Source of the DNA: Deferrivibrio essentukiensis
GTDB lineage: Bacteria > Chrysiogenota > Deferribacteres > Deferribacterales > Deferrivibrionaceae
NCBI RefSeq assembly: GCF_020480685.1
Contig: NZ_JAJAFU010000005.1
Span: 62,001 to 126,000, forward strand
Direction of reading: 5' to 3'
DNA: 64,000 nt
Made by a program: the position numbers and the translations under genes
The notes under the pieces: generated by a model
Told to the model about the DNA's origin: nothing
Databases searched by the model: none
What the model saw: the letters and a program-made list of their open reading frames with translations, nothing else
In this document: positions 45,248 to 55,114 of the stretch, piece by piece
Position numbering within the stretch: position 1 is the first letter of the stretch
Layout of the letters: each line of letters starts with the position of its first letter

Positions 45248-46456
45248 TTATATTTCATGCCCCATTTTTTCCACTTTTGTTTTTATATAACGTTCATTTT
45301 CCGGTCTTACGCCACAAACTACAGGTACACGTTCGACAACTTCAAGCCCATACCCTGACAAACAATGTATCTTTTTGGGATTATTTGTTAAGAGTCTAAG
45401 CTTTTTTATCCCTAAAAACTTTAAAATCTGTGCCCCAAATCCATAATCTCTAAGGTCTGCACCAAATCCAAGATGCAAATTTGCCTCAACTGTGTCATAT
45501 CCTTCTTCCTGAAGCTTATATGCTTTAATTTTATTGAGTATTCCAATACCTCTTCCTTCCTGAAACATGTATAAGATTACTCCAACACCTTCTTTTTCAA
45601 TCATCTCCATAGAAGCTTGTAGCTGATCCCTGCAGTCACATCTTAAAGAGCCAAAAACTTCCCCTGTTAAACATTGTGAGTGGACTCTCACCATAACCTT
45701 ATCCACAGATTTAAGATCACCTTTAATAAGTGCTACAGCTTCCTGTCCATCAACTTTACTTTTGAAGCCCTTAATATTAAATTCACCAAAAAGGGTGGGC
45801 ATCTTGGCTACAGCAACCTCTTCCACAATAGTTTCATGATCTGTCCGATAAGCAATTAAATCTGCAATAGTTAAGATTTTTATATCATGTTTTTTCGCGA
45901 ATTCTTCCAATTGAGGCATTCTGGCCATAGAGCCGTCATCGTTCATAATTTCACAAATAACTGCAGCTGGTGTAAGTCCAGCCATCTTTGCAAGATCTAC
46001 AGAACCTTCAGTTTGTCCTGCTCTTACAAGCACACCGCCATTTCTTGCTCTCAATGGGAAAATATGGCCCGGTCTTGCAAGATCTTCAGGTTTGGAATTA
46101 GGGTTGATGGCAACCTTAATAGTGTGTGCCCTATCATAAGCGGAGATGCCGGTGGTAACCCCTTCTTTAGCTTCAATTGAAACAGTAAAAGCAGTGCCAA
46201 ACCTTGCTGAATTACTTCTATTATCAACCATTAAAGGTAAATCAAGTCTGTCACACATCTCTTCAGACATACTAAGACAAATTAGACCTCTACCATATTT
46301 TGCCATAAAATTAATAGCTTCGGCAGTTACAAAATCAGCTGCAATAACTAAATCACCTTCATTCTCTCTATCCTCATCATCTACCAAAATAATCATTTTT
46401 CCTTTTTTAAAATCTTCAATCGCTTCTTCTACCGAATATCTGACGCTTCTATCCAT
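45248..46456 (-). CDS. ribBA: Bifunctional DHBP synthase / GTP cyclohydrolase II
   Basis: A 402-residue fusion that supplies both starting branches of riboflavin synthesis. The N-terminal RibB half has [15 protein letters not shown], the [20 protein letters not shown] segment and the acidic metal site. The C-terminal RibA half has [20 protein letters not shown] with the zinc cysteines, [14 protein letters not shown] and LLTNNPKKI. Both active sites look complete. It is 80 bases downstream of ribE; the gap has no obvious riboswitch. Confidence 0.96.
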   Translation of the reverse strand: MDRSVRYSVEEAIEDFKKGKMIILVDDEDRENEGDLVIAADFVTAEAINFMAKYGRGLICLSMSEEMCDRLDLPLMVDNRSNSARFGTAFTVSIEAKEGVTTGISAYDRAHTIKVAINPNSKPEDLARPGHIFPLRARNGGVLVRAGQTEGSVDLAKMAGLTPAAVICEIMNDDGSMARMPQLEEFAKKHDIKILTIADLIAYRTDHETIVEEVAVAKMPTLFGEFNIKGFKSKVDGQEAVALIKGDLKSVDKVMVRVHSQCLTGEVFGSLRCDCRDQLQASMEMIEKEGVGVILYMFQEGRGIGILNKIKAYKLQEEGYDTVEANLHLGFGADLRDYGFGAQILKFLGIKKLRLLTNNPKKIHCLSGYGLEVVERVPVVCGVRPENERYIKTKVEKMGHEI

Positions 46457-46536
46457 AAAATCTCCCTAAAATTATAATTTATTCTTGTTAAACTATCTTT
46501 ATTATTCGAAACTATCAAGTAAAAAATTTGGCATAA

Positions 46537-47175
46537 TTAATCTAAATTCAACCCAAAAAGCCCATCCTTTAAATTACTGTTATAATCACTTTTATTCATC
46601 AATTTTTCCAGATATCTTGCAATTACATCTACTTCTAAATTTATTAAATCACCTACTCTTTTGAATTTAAGATTTGTATTTTCAAAGGTGTGTGGAATAA
46701 CTGCAACACTAAGGACATTATTTTTTATATTCGAGACTGTTAGACTGATACCATCCAAAGTAACAGAGCCTTTTAAGGCAATAAATTTGTCAACTTCTTT
46801 ACTGTAAGAAACTTTTAATTCATAGGAATCACCTTTCCTGTCTATTCCCGCTATTTTTCCCACACAGTCCACATGACCGGACACAATATGTCCGCCAAGC
46901 CTTGTACTTAAAGTTAATGCTCTCTCAAGGTTTACAAAATTTGAAGGTTTTAAGTTTTGTAACGAGCTCTTGTTTAAAGTTTCAAAACTTAAATCCGCCC
47001 AAAACATATTTTTATCCATTTTAACTACTGTCAAACAAACTCCGTTAACAGCTATAGAATCACCTATTTTTGTACCTTCAATCACTTTTAAAGCTTCAAT
47101 ACAAATAACAGCGTCCCTACCCTTAACACTCAGATTTTTAATTTTACCAAGCTCTTCTATAATCCCTGTGAACAT
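46537..47175 (-). CDS. ribE: Riboflavin synthase alpha subunit
   Basis: A 212-residue enzyme that forms riboflavin by dismutation of two lumazine molecules. It begins with the hallmark MFTGIIEELGKI and consists of two similar barrels, seen in GDSIAVNGVCLTVV and KGSVTLDGISLTVS. The catalytic region GHIVSGHVDCVGKI is present. It overlaps ribD by 19 bases. The symbol ribE is used here for the alpha subunit; other schemes call it ribC. Confidence 0.95.
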   Translation of the reverse strand: MFTGIIEELGKIKNLSVKGRDAVICIEALKVIEGTKIGDSIAVNGVCLTVVKMDKNMFWADLSFETLNKSSLQNLKPSNFVNLERALTLSTRLGGHIVSGHVDCVGKIAGIDRKGDSYELKVSYSKEVDKFIALKGSVTLDGISLTVSNIKNNVLSVAVIPHTFENTNLKFKRVGDLINLEVDVIARYLEKLMNKSDYNSNLKDGLFGLNLD

Positions 47176-48308
47176 CTGTTTCTTACCCTTTCAGTTAGCT
47201 CAAGCACATCTTTTTTAAAGTCAGAAAGATTTGCTGATATCAATATGTCATTTTCAAATTGCTTTTGAGTATAGTTATCAATTTTAATACAATCAGCGAT
47301 ATTGCTAAAGCTCACACCCTGAATTGAGCTAATCCCATCCCCTATTATTAATGGCGCTACAAAAAGGTTTAGCTTATCGGCACATTTTTCTCTTATAAAA
47401 CTGCCAAAAATTTTAGAGCCACCCTCTACAAGAACATTCATAATATTTAAATCGAGAAGTTGCCTTGAAATAGTTTTAAGGTTTAATCCGCTATCCATAG
47501 TGTCGCAAGGAAAAATCTGTACCCCTAAGTCTGTTAGAATCCTACATTTCTCAAAGTTTAAGCTCTCTTCTTTGGTAAATATCACAAGATTTTTTGAAAA
47601 TTTCGTCACAAGTTCACTTTCTAAAGGGATTTTAAGGTTTGAATCAAGTATTATTTTTGTAGGCTCATTATCAGTAGGTAACAGCCTTACATTCAAACTT
47701 GGATTATCTTTTATTACGGTATCAATCCCTACAAGTACTGCATCTGAAATACTTCTTAGATAATGGGAATAAATCCTTGAAGATTCACTGGTAATCCATT
47801 TTGATGCTCCGTTTTTTGTGGCAATTTTGCCATCAAGACTCTGGGCAATTTTTAATGTATAGAATGGCTCTTTTGCATAAACAGTTTTAGCAAAATCTTC
47901 AATTAATGAAGCACACAAATTTTCAGCAAAACCTACAAAAACTTCGATACCGTTATTGATAAGCTCATTAATTCCATTGCCAGCATTTTTTGGGTTTGGG
48001 TCAACAACACCAATAAACACCCGCTTAATCCCCGATTCAATAATCATTTTTGTACAAGGGGGCGTTTTCCCATAATGAGAGCAAGGCTCAAGTGTCACAT
48101 ATAGGTCAGCTCCTTTGACACTTTCAGGTGCGTTATCAATAGCTTCGACTTCGGCGTGAGGATTACCATAGCCTGTATGATAGCCTCTTGATATTATTTT
48201 AGAATCTTTGACAACACATGCACCTACAACAGGGTTAGTTTTATTATAACCTTTCCCGAGTAATGCAAGTTTTGCAGCTTCTTCCATTATTTTATGAGGA
48301 TTAACCAA
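47157..48308 (-). CDS. ribD: Bifunctional riboflavin deaminase / reductase
   Basis: A 383-residue fusion of a pyrimidine deaminase and a reductase. The deaminase half has the zinc ligands in NPHAEVEAI and LEPCSHYGKTPPCTK and the NPVVGACVVKD start region. The reductase half has KIAQSLDGKIATKNGASKWIT and VEGGSKIFGSFI. The start at 48308 is a TTG preceded by GGAGAG with a 4-6 base gap and overlaps the plsY stop; an ATG seven codons on is the alternative. No FMN riboswitch was seen ahead of it. Confidence 0.94.
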   Translation of the reverse strand: MVNPHKIMEEAAKLALLGKGYNKTNPVVGACVVKDSKIISRGYHTGYGNPHAEVEAIDNAPESVKGADLYVTLEPCSHYGKTPPCTKMIIESGIKRVFIGVVDPNPKNAGNGINELINNGIEVFVGFAENLCASLIEDFAKTVYAKEPFYTLKIAQSLDGKIATKNGASKWITSESSRIYSHYLRSISDAVLVGIDTVIKDNPSLNVRLLPTDNEPTKIILDSNLKIPLESELVTKFSKNLVIFTKEESLNFEKCRILTDLGVQIFPCDTMDSGLNLKTISRQLLDLNIMNVLVEGGSKIFGSFIREKCADKLNLFVAPLIIGDGISSIQGVSFSNIADCIKIDNYTQKQFENDILISANLSDFKKDVLELTERVRNRCSQGL

Positions 48309-48897
48309 CTTTCTCTCCTATTCTTTTCTCTGTACCATTAAGTATTCTTTTAATATTATCTTTGTGTTTATATATGACAAAAACAGCAATTATAAATGTG
48401 AATATTTTAAAATTAGCATTACTCTCTGTGAAAATAACAGTAATTAAAAGAGTTATTGCAGCTGAAACAGAACCTAATGAAACCATCCTAAAAATACTTA
48501 CCATCACAAGAAACACAATAAGTGCTAATATTATACTTTTCGGGCTAAGTGCCAGAAAAATCCCAAGCCCCGTTGCAACCCCTTTTCCACCTTTAAAGCT
48601 TAAAAATATTGTATATGTATGACCTATAATTAAAGCCAAAGCACATATTAGCAGAAAGTTCATATCGTAGTGGAAGAAGTTTTTTAGCATTAGTAAGGGT
48701 AAAAATGCTTTAAACATATCCAACAAAAAAGCCGAAATAAAGCCCCATTTGCCAAGCACACGCCCGGCATTAGTAGCACCTACATTTCCGCTCCCCACAG
48801 TCCTTAAGTCAATCCCTTTAACTAACTTTACAATAATATAAGAAAAGGGTATTGCACCTAAAAAATAGCAAGATAAAGGTATTAAAATCTTAATCAT
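48301..48897 (-). CDS. plsY: Glycerol-3-phosphate acyltransferase PlsY
   Basis: PlsY acylates glycerol-3-phosphate with acyl-phosphate in phospholipid synthesis. The 198-residue membrane protein has five helices and the conserved loops LGAIPFSYIIVKLVKGIDLR, GSGNVGATNAGRVLGKWG and SFKGGKGVATGLG. The ATG at 48897 is used because it starts the family core and follows a TTG by two codons. It overlaps both neighbours (8 bases each). Confidence 0.95.
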   Translation of the reverse strand: MIKILIPLSCYFLGAIPFSYIIVKLVKGIDLRTVGSGNVGATNAGRVLGKWGFISAFLLDMFKAFLPLLMLKNFFHYDMNFLLICALALIIGHTYTIFLSFKGGKGVATGLGIFLALSPKSIILALIVFLVMVSIFRMVSLGSVSAAITLLITVIFTESNANFKIFTFIIAVFVIYKHKDNIKRILNGTEKRIGEKVG

Positions 48898-49975
48898 TGA
48901 CAATTATCCTATGTAAAAATGACCTTTTTAAATCTATGGCACCCGACTCACAAACTTCATGACAACAAAAGCACTCTATACATTTACTTTTATCAATTAT
49001 TACACGTTTATTTGACGTGCTTTTAATAGCATACACAGGGCAACTCTTCAAGCACAATAAACATCCTATGCAATTTTCATTAACCTCTGGTTTTACATAA
49101 ATATTTTTTGCTACCATGCTTTTTAAAAATTTGGGCGGACTAAACATTCGCTTAGATATGGGGAGTTTTATTTTTCTTTTAGAAACATTTTCAGTCAATT
49201 TAAAATTCACATTATAACCTTTTTTAATGGCAGAGCAATTAGTTAAACATATTTCCCTATCAAGATCCAATATATCGCAAATTGCCATATCTAATGACAC
49301 AGCATCTGTTGCAGCAGCAACAAGGTTTAGGCTGACAGGTGTCCCTCTTGACGGTCCATCCCCTTCATGTGCAATTATTCCATCAAGTATGTGTATGGTT
49401 TTATCTTTTACCAAATCATAAATTTTGAAAATAGAATCTGCTAAATCAGTATCTACAGGATTTTTGCGGTGATAATTAACTTTATTAGTACCTGGGATAA
49501 GTCCGAACAGATTTTTTACGGCTAAAGTTAAGCCTGTTAGTGAATGAGTTTTAAGCTTTGGAAGGTTGATTATTAAATCGACATTCTCAAACACAGAGGA
49601 TATAACCATATCATCAATATTTAGTGGCTTATAACTTTCTATACTTATTATCTCAATATTCTCGTCTTTACAAACTTTTTTAATGCCGGTAACTTCCAAA
49701 ACCTTTTCGTAATTTTTAAAATTTGCTCCTGGACTATCGCCTAACAATATCTGAAAATCACCATTTTTTTTAAGCGCCTTAATAACTGCACGAATAAACT
49801 CAGGATGTGTCGTCACTCCATTTTCAGGGGGGCTGGCTTGCAATATGTTTGGCTTCAAAAGTATAGTTTTAATATCATTAAAAATTAGTTTATTATCATT
49901 AAAAAATTTTTCAATGAATGCACAGAGTTCATCATCAAAGTAAGAGTTAATATCTTTTACGTAGACCTTATTCAT
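48890..49975 (-). CDS. DUF362-domain protein with two 4Fe-4S clusters
   Basis: A 361-residue protein. Residues 1-270 are a DUF362 domain (LLKPNILQASPPENGVTTHP, GDSPGANFKNYEKVL, NLPKLKTHSLTGLTLAVKNL). The C-terminus is a ferredoxin-like domain with CIGCLLCLKSCP and CIECFCCHEVCESG, i.e. two CxxCxxCxxxC(P) sets. No signal peptide is visible, so it is probably cytoplasmic. The function of DUF362 ferredoxins is unknown; an electron-transfer or iron-sulfur role is inferred. The ATG at 49975 overlaps the pgsA end by 8 bases. Confidence 0.88.
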   Translation of the reverse strand: MNKVYVKDINSYFDDELCAFIEKFFNDNKLIFNDIKTILLKPNILQASPPENGVTTHPEFIRAVIKALKKNGDFQILLGDSPGANFKNYEKVLEVTGIKKVCKDENIEIISIESYKPLNIDDMVISSVFENVDLIINLPKLKTHSLTGLTLAVKNLFGLIPGTNKVNYHRKNPVDTDLADSIFKIYDLVKDKTIHILDGIIAHEGDGPSRGTPVSLNLVAAATDAVSLDMAICDILDLDREICLTNCSAIKKGYNVNFKLTENVSKRKIKLPISKRMFSPPKFLKSMVAKNIYVKPEVNENCIGCLLCLKSCPVYAIKSTSNKRVIIDKSKCIECFCCHEVCESGAIDLKRSFLHRIIVND

Positions 49976-50525
49976 TAATTTTTGCAAAAAACTTTATATA
50001 GTATTCCACACCTGAATAAATTGACAACACCACAGACAGATAAATTAATATTTTGCCGATAAAGAAGATATCTATACCTATGAGATTATTTTTATATATG
50101 AGAAATCCAACTGCTATCATTTGAAAAACAGTTTTTAATTTCCCGGAAAAGCCGGCTGCAATAATTTTGCCTTTACTTGCAGATAAATCTCTCAGTGCAC
50201 CAACCGCAAAATCCCTTGACAACAATAAAATAACAACCACCCCTTCAACTCTGCCAAGCTCCATGAGGGCTATTAATGACGAGGCTACCAATATTTTATC
50301 AGCAACAGGGTCTAAAATTTTTCCAATGTCAGTTACTATATTGTATTTTCTTGCAAGATATCCGTCAACAAAGTCTGTCAATGATGCAACAGCAAAAATT
50401 ACTGCGGCAATTACGTTTGTCACGTATGTGTCAAAATATAAAAAGATTAAAAATGCAGGTATTAGGATTACTCTCAATATGGTTAACTGATTGGGAAGAT
50501 TAAAAAAATTCTTATTTAACATCAT
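49968..50525 (-). CDS. pgsA: CDP-diacylglycerol-glycerol-3-phosphate 3-phosphatidyltransferase
   Basis: PgsA makes phosphatidylglycerol phosphate. The 185-residue membrane protein begins FNLPNQLTILRVILIPAFL and has the full CDP-alcohol transferase motif DFVDGYLAR...GKILDPVADK, that is Dx2DGx2ARx8Gx3Dx3D. Several membrane helices follow. It overlaps the NtrC-type gene by 14 bases. The neighbours plsY and pgsA both act in phospholipid synthesis. Confidence 0.94.
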   Translation of the reverse strand: MMLNKNFFNLPNQLTILRVILIPAFLIFLYFDTYVTNVIAAVIFAVASLTDFVDGYLARKYNIVTDIGKILDPVADKILVASSLIALMELGRVEGVVVILLLSRDFAVGALRDLSASKGKIIAAGFSGKLKTVFQMIAVGFLIYKNNLIGIDIFFIGKILIYLSVVLSIYSGVEYYIKFFAKINE

Positions 50526-51858
50526 ATTTACTCATCTTATATCTAAATGTTCTTAAAGTAAGCCCTAAAAGTTTTGCTCCTTTACTTTGATTATTTTGAG
50601 CTACTTCAAGTGCCTTCTTTATATACTTTTCTTCTAATTTTTCAACCAAACTTTCCAAATTTACAGGCAAAGTTATTTCAGACACTTCTGTTATATCGTA
50701 TTTGTCTTCAAAAATATGTTCAGAAATACTTGTAGGTAAAAGTTTATTTGATTTTTCAACTACTACTGCTCTTTCTATGATATTTTCTAATTCCCTAACA
50801 TTACCGGGATAATCATATCTTTTTAGCATTTCCATTACAGCAAAAGATATATCATTTATCTCTTTATTAAGCAGTCGGCTATATTTTTCTAAAAAATGTT
50901 TTGCCAAGTAAGGGATATCGACCTTTCTGTCCCTTAGTGGAGGTATAAAAATATTAACAACATTAAGCCTATAGAAAAGATCTTTTCTGAAATTATTTTT
51001 TTCTATCTCTTCCAACAAATCTTTATTTGAAGCTGCAATCACTCTGACATCAATGTCTATGTAATTTGTGCCACCTATCGGCAATATTTTTCGCTCCTGC
51101 AACACTCTCAATAATTTAACCTGAAGAAATAAAGGCATATCGCCTATTTCATCGAGAAAAATAGTCCCATGATTGGCAATTTCAAAGAGCCCCTTTTTTT
51201 CAGATACGGCGCCTGTAAAAGAGCCTTTTTTATATCCAAAAAGTTCGGCTTCCAAAAGGTCTGAAGGGATTGCTCCGCAGTTTATCGCAACAAATTCATA
51301 TTTATTCCTATTACTTAATTTATGAATTGCTCTTGCAACTACCTCTTTACCTGTACCGCTTTCACCTGAAATCAAAACAGTAGAATCAGTCCCGGCTACA
51401 TCTATAATACTTTTTTTAACCTTTATAATACAGTCACTTACACCAACAATCTCTTTTAATTCATCACAACATTCACTAACTTCACTCTGAGTGTTTTCGT
51501 GTAATATGTTTTTGATTGTATCTACTAGCTTTTGCGTATCAAATGGCTTTGTCACATAATCTACAACACCTAACCTTATAGACTCCAGAGCTGTTTCAGT
51601 GTTTGCGTATGCAGTCATTAAAATAAAAGGAATATTTATACCTATTTCCGATGCTAACCTTGGTATTTGTAAACCGTCTTCATTACCAAGCATCAGATCA
51701 AAAAGGACAAGATCAACCTTTTCATTTTTTAGAATTTCAACGGCAGTAGAAATTGACTTTGCAGTAAATACAGAAAAACCTTCATCGAGGAAAAGAATCT
51801 CTAAAAACTCCCTGAAAGACTTTTCATCATCTACTACAAGTATTGAATATTTAGGCAT
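50512..51858 (-). CDS. NtrC-family sigma-54-dependent response regulator
   Basis: A 448-residue transcription activator. The receiver domain (1-120) has the acidic pair VVDDE, the phospho-acceptor in VLFDLMLGNEDG, and a lysine in VTKPFD. The AAA+ domain has GESGTGKEVVARAIH, the sigma-54 contact loop GSFTGA (a common variant of GAFTGA), DEIGDMPLFLQVKLL, and the arginine-finger region. A Fis-type helix-turn-helix closes it (GAKLLGLTLRTFRYKMSKY). It may be PilR, the partner of the PilS-like kinase in this window, but no adjacent kinase proves it. Overlaps greA by 8 bases. Confidence 0.9.
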   Translation of the reverse strand: MPKYSILVVDDEKSFREFLEILFLDEGFSVFTAKSISTAVEILKNEKVDLVLFDLMLGNEDGLQIPRLASEIGINIPFILMTAYANTETALESIRLGVVDYVTKPFDTQKLVDTIKNILHENTQSEVSECCDELKEIVGVSDCIIKVKKSIIDVAGTDSTVLISGESGTGKEVVARAIHKLSNRNKYEFVAINCGAIPSDLLEAELFGYKKGSFTGAVSEKKGLFEIANHGTIFLDEIGDMPLFLQVKLLRVLQERKILPIGGTNYIDIDVRVIAASNKDLLEEIEKNNFRKDLFYRLNVVNIFIPPLRDRKVDIPYLAKHFLEKYSRLLNKEINDISFAVMEMLKRYDYPGNVRELENIIERAVVVEKSNKLLPTSISEHIFEDKYDITEVSEITLPVNLESLVEKLEEKYIKKALEVAQNNQSKGAKLLGLTLRTFRYKMSKYDVK

Positions 51859-52327
51859 CCTTTGTAATATTTATTATTTCGTATTCTATTTCACCACCGG
51901 GGGCATTTACCACTACTTCATCCCCGACTTTTTTACCTATTAAAGCCCTTGCAATTGGAGAAAATACAGAAATATAACCTCTTGAAATATCACTTTCATC
52001 GGGGCCAACAATTCTGTATTTCTTTATTTCATCACTTTCAACATTTTCTATTTCTACATACACACCAAAGACAACTTTATCCGTAGTCAAATTATCTGTA
52101 TCGATTATTTCAAACTTACCCATTTTGCTTTCGAGCTCGGCAATCTTTGCCTCAATCATCCCCTGCCTCTCTTTGGCAGCGTCATATTCTGCATTTTCAC
52201 TCAAATCTCCGTGTCCTCTTGCCTCTTTTATTGCTTCTACTACAGCTCGCCTTTCAACAGTCTTTAGCCTCTCAAGCTCAGATTTTATTTTTTGGTACCC
52301 TTCTTTTGTAATAGGTATCCTGTCCAT
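51851..52327 (-). CDS. greA: Transcription elongation factor GreA
   Basis: GreA restarts arrested RNA polymerase by stimulating RNA cleavage. The 158-residue protein has an N-terminal coiled coil with the acidic tip DLSENAEYDAAKERQ and the C-terminal FKBP-like domain (VVFGVYVEIENV, YISVFSPIARALIGKKVGDE). The length is standard. It overlaps the NtrC-type gene and begins 18 bases after xseA. Confidence 0.96.
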   Translation of the reverse strand: MDRIPITKEGYQKIKSELERLKTVERRAVVEAIKEARGHGDLSENAEYDAAKERQGMIEAKIAELESKMGKFEIIDTDNLTTDKVVFGVYVEIENVESDEIKKYRIVGPDESDISRGYISVFSPIARALIGKKVGDEVVVNAPGGEIEYEIINITKDA

Positions 52328-52345
52328 TTAATTCCTCCGAAAACT

Positions 52346-53680
52346 TTAATCTTTTTTCACCTTTTTCCCTGTAACAAAGACGCTAGTATATCCATCTTTG
52401 AATTGAATTTCAAGATAATCTTCCAAATTTACGTCGTTTAGACTTCCTACAGGTATTTTGTTTTTATAAACAATACTATATCCTCTTTCAAGAATATTTT
52501 CTGGATTAAGAAGTTTAAGTTTTTGATTTAAAATATCTAACGAAAACTTGCATTTTTCAATTTTATTATTTATTGAGCTTGATAATAAACTGTCAATATG
52601 CCTTACTTTGCTTTTTAATTCGTTTACAATATTTATTGGATTTTTTTTCTCTACTATATACAGTTTTTCATTTAATATTAAATACTTATTTTTAATTTTT
52701 AAACCTATGCCAGAAGTAATATCCGATAAATATTTATCAACTATTTCTTTCTTGTTTTTTATGATATTCTTTGGATTTTTATAAGAAACCAATGAGAGAA
52801 ATTTATCCAGCAGTTGATAATTCTTATCAAGCTTAATCTGGGACATTCTAATAATTTTATTAATATTATCCCTTATTCTATTTCTTAATTCCAGATAAGG
52901 TTTACTAAGTGTTTCAGCTGCAGCAGTAGGGGTAGATACCCTAAGATCTGCGACAAAATCACATATGGAAAAATCTCTTTCATGACCAATCGCGGATATT
53001 GTAGGTATTTTCAATTTAAAAAATTCTCGAGCCAACGTTTCATCATTAAAAATTATCAGGTCTTCAAGAGAACCACCGCCACGCATAAGAATAACTACGT
53101 CATAAATACCTACATACCTATCAAGAACTTGCATTTTTGAAATAATATCCTTTATAGCTTGAGCCCCTTGCACCTGAACAGGCCATATATCGATATTTAA
53201 CCCAACCCTATTTAACTTTAATGTCTGTATAAAATCTTTTATTGCGGCACCTGTTGGAGAAGTAAGGACAGCTACATTCTTTACAATCAAAGGGATATCC
53301 TTTTTTTTATCTTTATCGAATAAACCCTCTTTTTCTAAAATACGTTTAGTTTCCTCAAACCTTTTGTAAAAATCTCCTGCAGAGTCATATACAACCTTAC
53401 GAGCTATAATCTGATACAAACCATCACTTTCATATACGGACAAATCACCTATCACTTCTACCTTATCACCCTGGTTAAGCTTGTAAGTATTGGCCATTCT
53501 GTAACGCTTAAAGAATACCACCTTAATTTGAGCAGACTCATCCTTAAGAGTAAAATAGATATGCCCGGATGGTGACACAGAAAGGTTTGATATTTCCCCT
53601 ACAACACACACAGGGCTATTGAAATTGCTTTCAAGTAAAAACTTAATTTTTTTAGTTATTTCCGTTACTGTCAGTTTCAT
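52346..53680 (-). CDS. xseA: Exodeoxyribonuclease VII large subunit
   Basis: XseA with XseB degrades single-stranded DNA. The 444-residue protein has an OB fold at the start (VCVVGEISNLSVSPSGHIYF, TLKDESAQIKVVFFK), the catalytic core (AVLTSPTGAAIKDFIQ, DVVILMRGGGSLEDLIIFND, PTISAIGHERDF, ADLRVSTPTAAAE), and a long coiled-coil tail. The start is set at MKLTVTEITKKIK at 53680, matching the family start; ATG or TTG codons 6-9 bases earlier are possible. It overlaps the FtsB-like gene by about 29 bases. xseB is not adjacent. Confidence 0.94.
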   Translation of the reverse strand: MKLTVTEITKKIKFLLESNFNSPVCVVGEISNLSVSPSGHIYFTLKDESAQIKVVFFKRYRMANTYKLNQGDKVEVIGDLSVYESDGLYQIIARKVVYDSAGDFYKRFEETKRILEKEGLFDKDKKKDIPLIVKNVAVLTSPTGAAIKDFIQTLKLNRVGLNIDIWPVQVQGAQAIKDIISKMQVLDRYVGIYDVVILMRGGGSLEDLIIFNDETLAREFFKLKIPTISAIGHERDFSICDFVADLRVSTPTAAAETLSKPYLELRNRIRDNINKIIRMSQIKLDKNYQLLDKFLSLVSYKNPKNIIKNKKEIVDKYLSDITSGIGLKIKNKYLILNEKLYIVEKKNPINIVNELKSKVRHIDSLLSSSINNKIEKCKFSLDILNQKLKLLNPENILERGYSIVYKNKIPVGSLNDVNLEDYLEIQFKDGYTSVFVTGKKVKKD

Positions 53681-53948
53681 TATCATCAAGTATTATATAC
53701 AAATCCTCATTCGGTTTTGCCATATTCAACTCTTTTTTTATTGTTTCTTCAAGATAATCTTTATCCCTTTTTAATAATTCTATCCTCTTCTCAAGGTCAT
53801 TAATTTTTTCTTCAAGTTCAACTATCTGACGCTCATAAGATTCTTTTATCTCAAGCAGGTCATTATATTTCAATAACCCATTGCTGCCAAATATAAAATA
53901 AATAAGAAGTATCAGAATAATAAAAATATACAAAATATTATTTTTCAT
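53652..53948 (-). CDS. FtsB/DivIC-like septum protein
   Basis: A 98-residue protein with an N-terminal membrane helix (ILYIFIILILLIYFIFG) and a leucine-zipper-like coiled coil (about 40-80, ELEEKINDLEKRIELLKRDK, with the ELNMAKPNE tail typical of FtsB/DivIC). Such proteins bridge FtsQ and FtsL in the division complex. Its 3' end overlaps xseA and it follows the HEAT-like protein gene by four shared bases. Confidence 0.85.
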   Translation of the reverse strand: MKNNILYIFIILILLIYFIFGSNGLLKYNDLLEIKESYERQIVELEEKINDLEKRIELLKRDKDYLEETIKKELNMAKPNEDLYIILDDNETDSNGNN

Positions 53949-55114
53949 TTATTACCCGTCTTTACTTTAAGTAATCTGATAGCTTGATTTTTTAAATTTG
54001 CAGGCACATCTCTTGATTTTGAGAGTTTTTCCAAATCGGTAACAAAAAGTCTGTTCATAAAGGTCATACTTATATTTAATGGTGTCTTTGGGTGAAAAAC
54101 AATCTCTCTTAGTATATTATAGTCTTTTATAAATGCACTTGTCCTTGCAACCTCTCTGATAATATGCTCCCCTGTTGCCTTATTTTTTAGAATAAACTCA
54201 ATCTCCTGCTCGGTAATCTTTGGATTTTTTAAAACATTTAAAGAAACTTGTTTATTAGGGTCTCTTATCAAAAGCATTCTGGCTGTTTTATTCCCTTTTA
54301 GTGCCAATTTAATTTTCTCTGCCATATTCATTTTATTAATTTTATTATAAATATTTTCATTTACTTTTTTTTCTATAAAACTTTCTTTGACATCAATATT
54401 TTGATCAATTGTTATCAAATCTTTAATTTCTTCGTTTGTAACTTCATCTTCACTTTCACTTTCAACTTTTTCTTGCAAAGATTTAAAGGTTTCAGCCTTA
54501 TCTATCATTATCTGTTTCATTAGAGTTATAGTTTCATCTGGGGAAAAAGGGTTGAATAAAATCTTTTTTATTAACTCATCATCATTTTCTACTATATGTC
54601 TGATATTACCAACCCTAAAAAGCACTTCTGGCTCGCTACTTTCAGCAAAAATGGAGAGTACATTTTTGTCATACTTTTTAAGTTGAACAACAATTGAAAA
54701 AAATCTCACATCATTTTTCATCAAACGACAAAGATAAATAAAATAGTTGCTATCAAATAAGGCATCATTGATAATAGATTTTAAACCACTGTCTGAAATT
54801 TTTACGAGAAATTGATATAGCTCCTTTATCAGTCCCCTGTAATTTTTTAGTACGCCAAAAGCTATTACTGGATATGCAGATTCTTTTATAGGAAGATTTA
54901 AGGAAAGTATTGTTTTGACTTGCTCTTCAGTAGATTTTTTTAAAACTATATCAGAGGTAATTGTGTCTAAAATATCAAATTTTTTGAATAAATCTATGTG
55001 GTCTTCTATATTAAATTCAATAAGCAAGGTTTTTTTGAGCAATAATATTTTTTCTTTATCAGGTTTATCAACTTTCTTTAAATCTTCAAGAAATGCAGTA
55101 ATATTAGTGCTCAC
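53945..55114 (-). CDS. Conserved helical-repeat protein of unknown function
   Basis: A 389-residue, all-helical protein. The C-terminal half has a conserved core NMAEKIKLALKGNKTARMLL, IRDPNKQVSLNVLKNPKITE, and KSRDVPANLKNQAIRLL, a pattern I know from uncharacterised proteins of deltaproteobacteria and relatives. The alternating N-terminal helices suggest HEAT or LRV-type repeats. It has no membrane helix. The start overlaps the GGDEF gene by 11 bases and the stop overlaps the FtsB-like gene, so it may share a role with the cyclase. Function unknown. Confidence 0.75.
   Translation of the reverse strand: MSTNITAFLEDLKKVDKPDKEKILLLKKTLLIEFNIEDHIDLFKKFDILDTITSDIVLKKSTEEQVKTILSLNLPIKESAYPVIAFGVLKNYRGLIKELYQFLVKISDSGLKSIINDALFDSNYFIYLCRLMKNDVRFFSIVVQLKKYDKNVLSIFAESSEPEVLFRVGNIRHIVENDDELIKKILFNPFSPDETITLMKQIMIDKAETFKSLQEKVESESEDEVTNEEIKDLITIDQNIDVKESFIEKKVNENIYNKINKMNMAEKIKLALKGNKTARMLLIRDPNKQVSLNVLKNPKITEQEIEFILKNKATGEHIIREVARTSAFIKDYNILREIVFHPKTPLNISMTFMNRLFVTDLEKLSKSRDVPANLKNQAIRLLKVKTGNK

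Noticed and set aside
48173-48320. Possible FMN riboswitch ahead of ribD
   Set aside because: ribD overlaps plsY and no leader exists; the conserved RFN sequence blocks were not found here or in the 80-base gap before ribBA.
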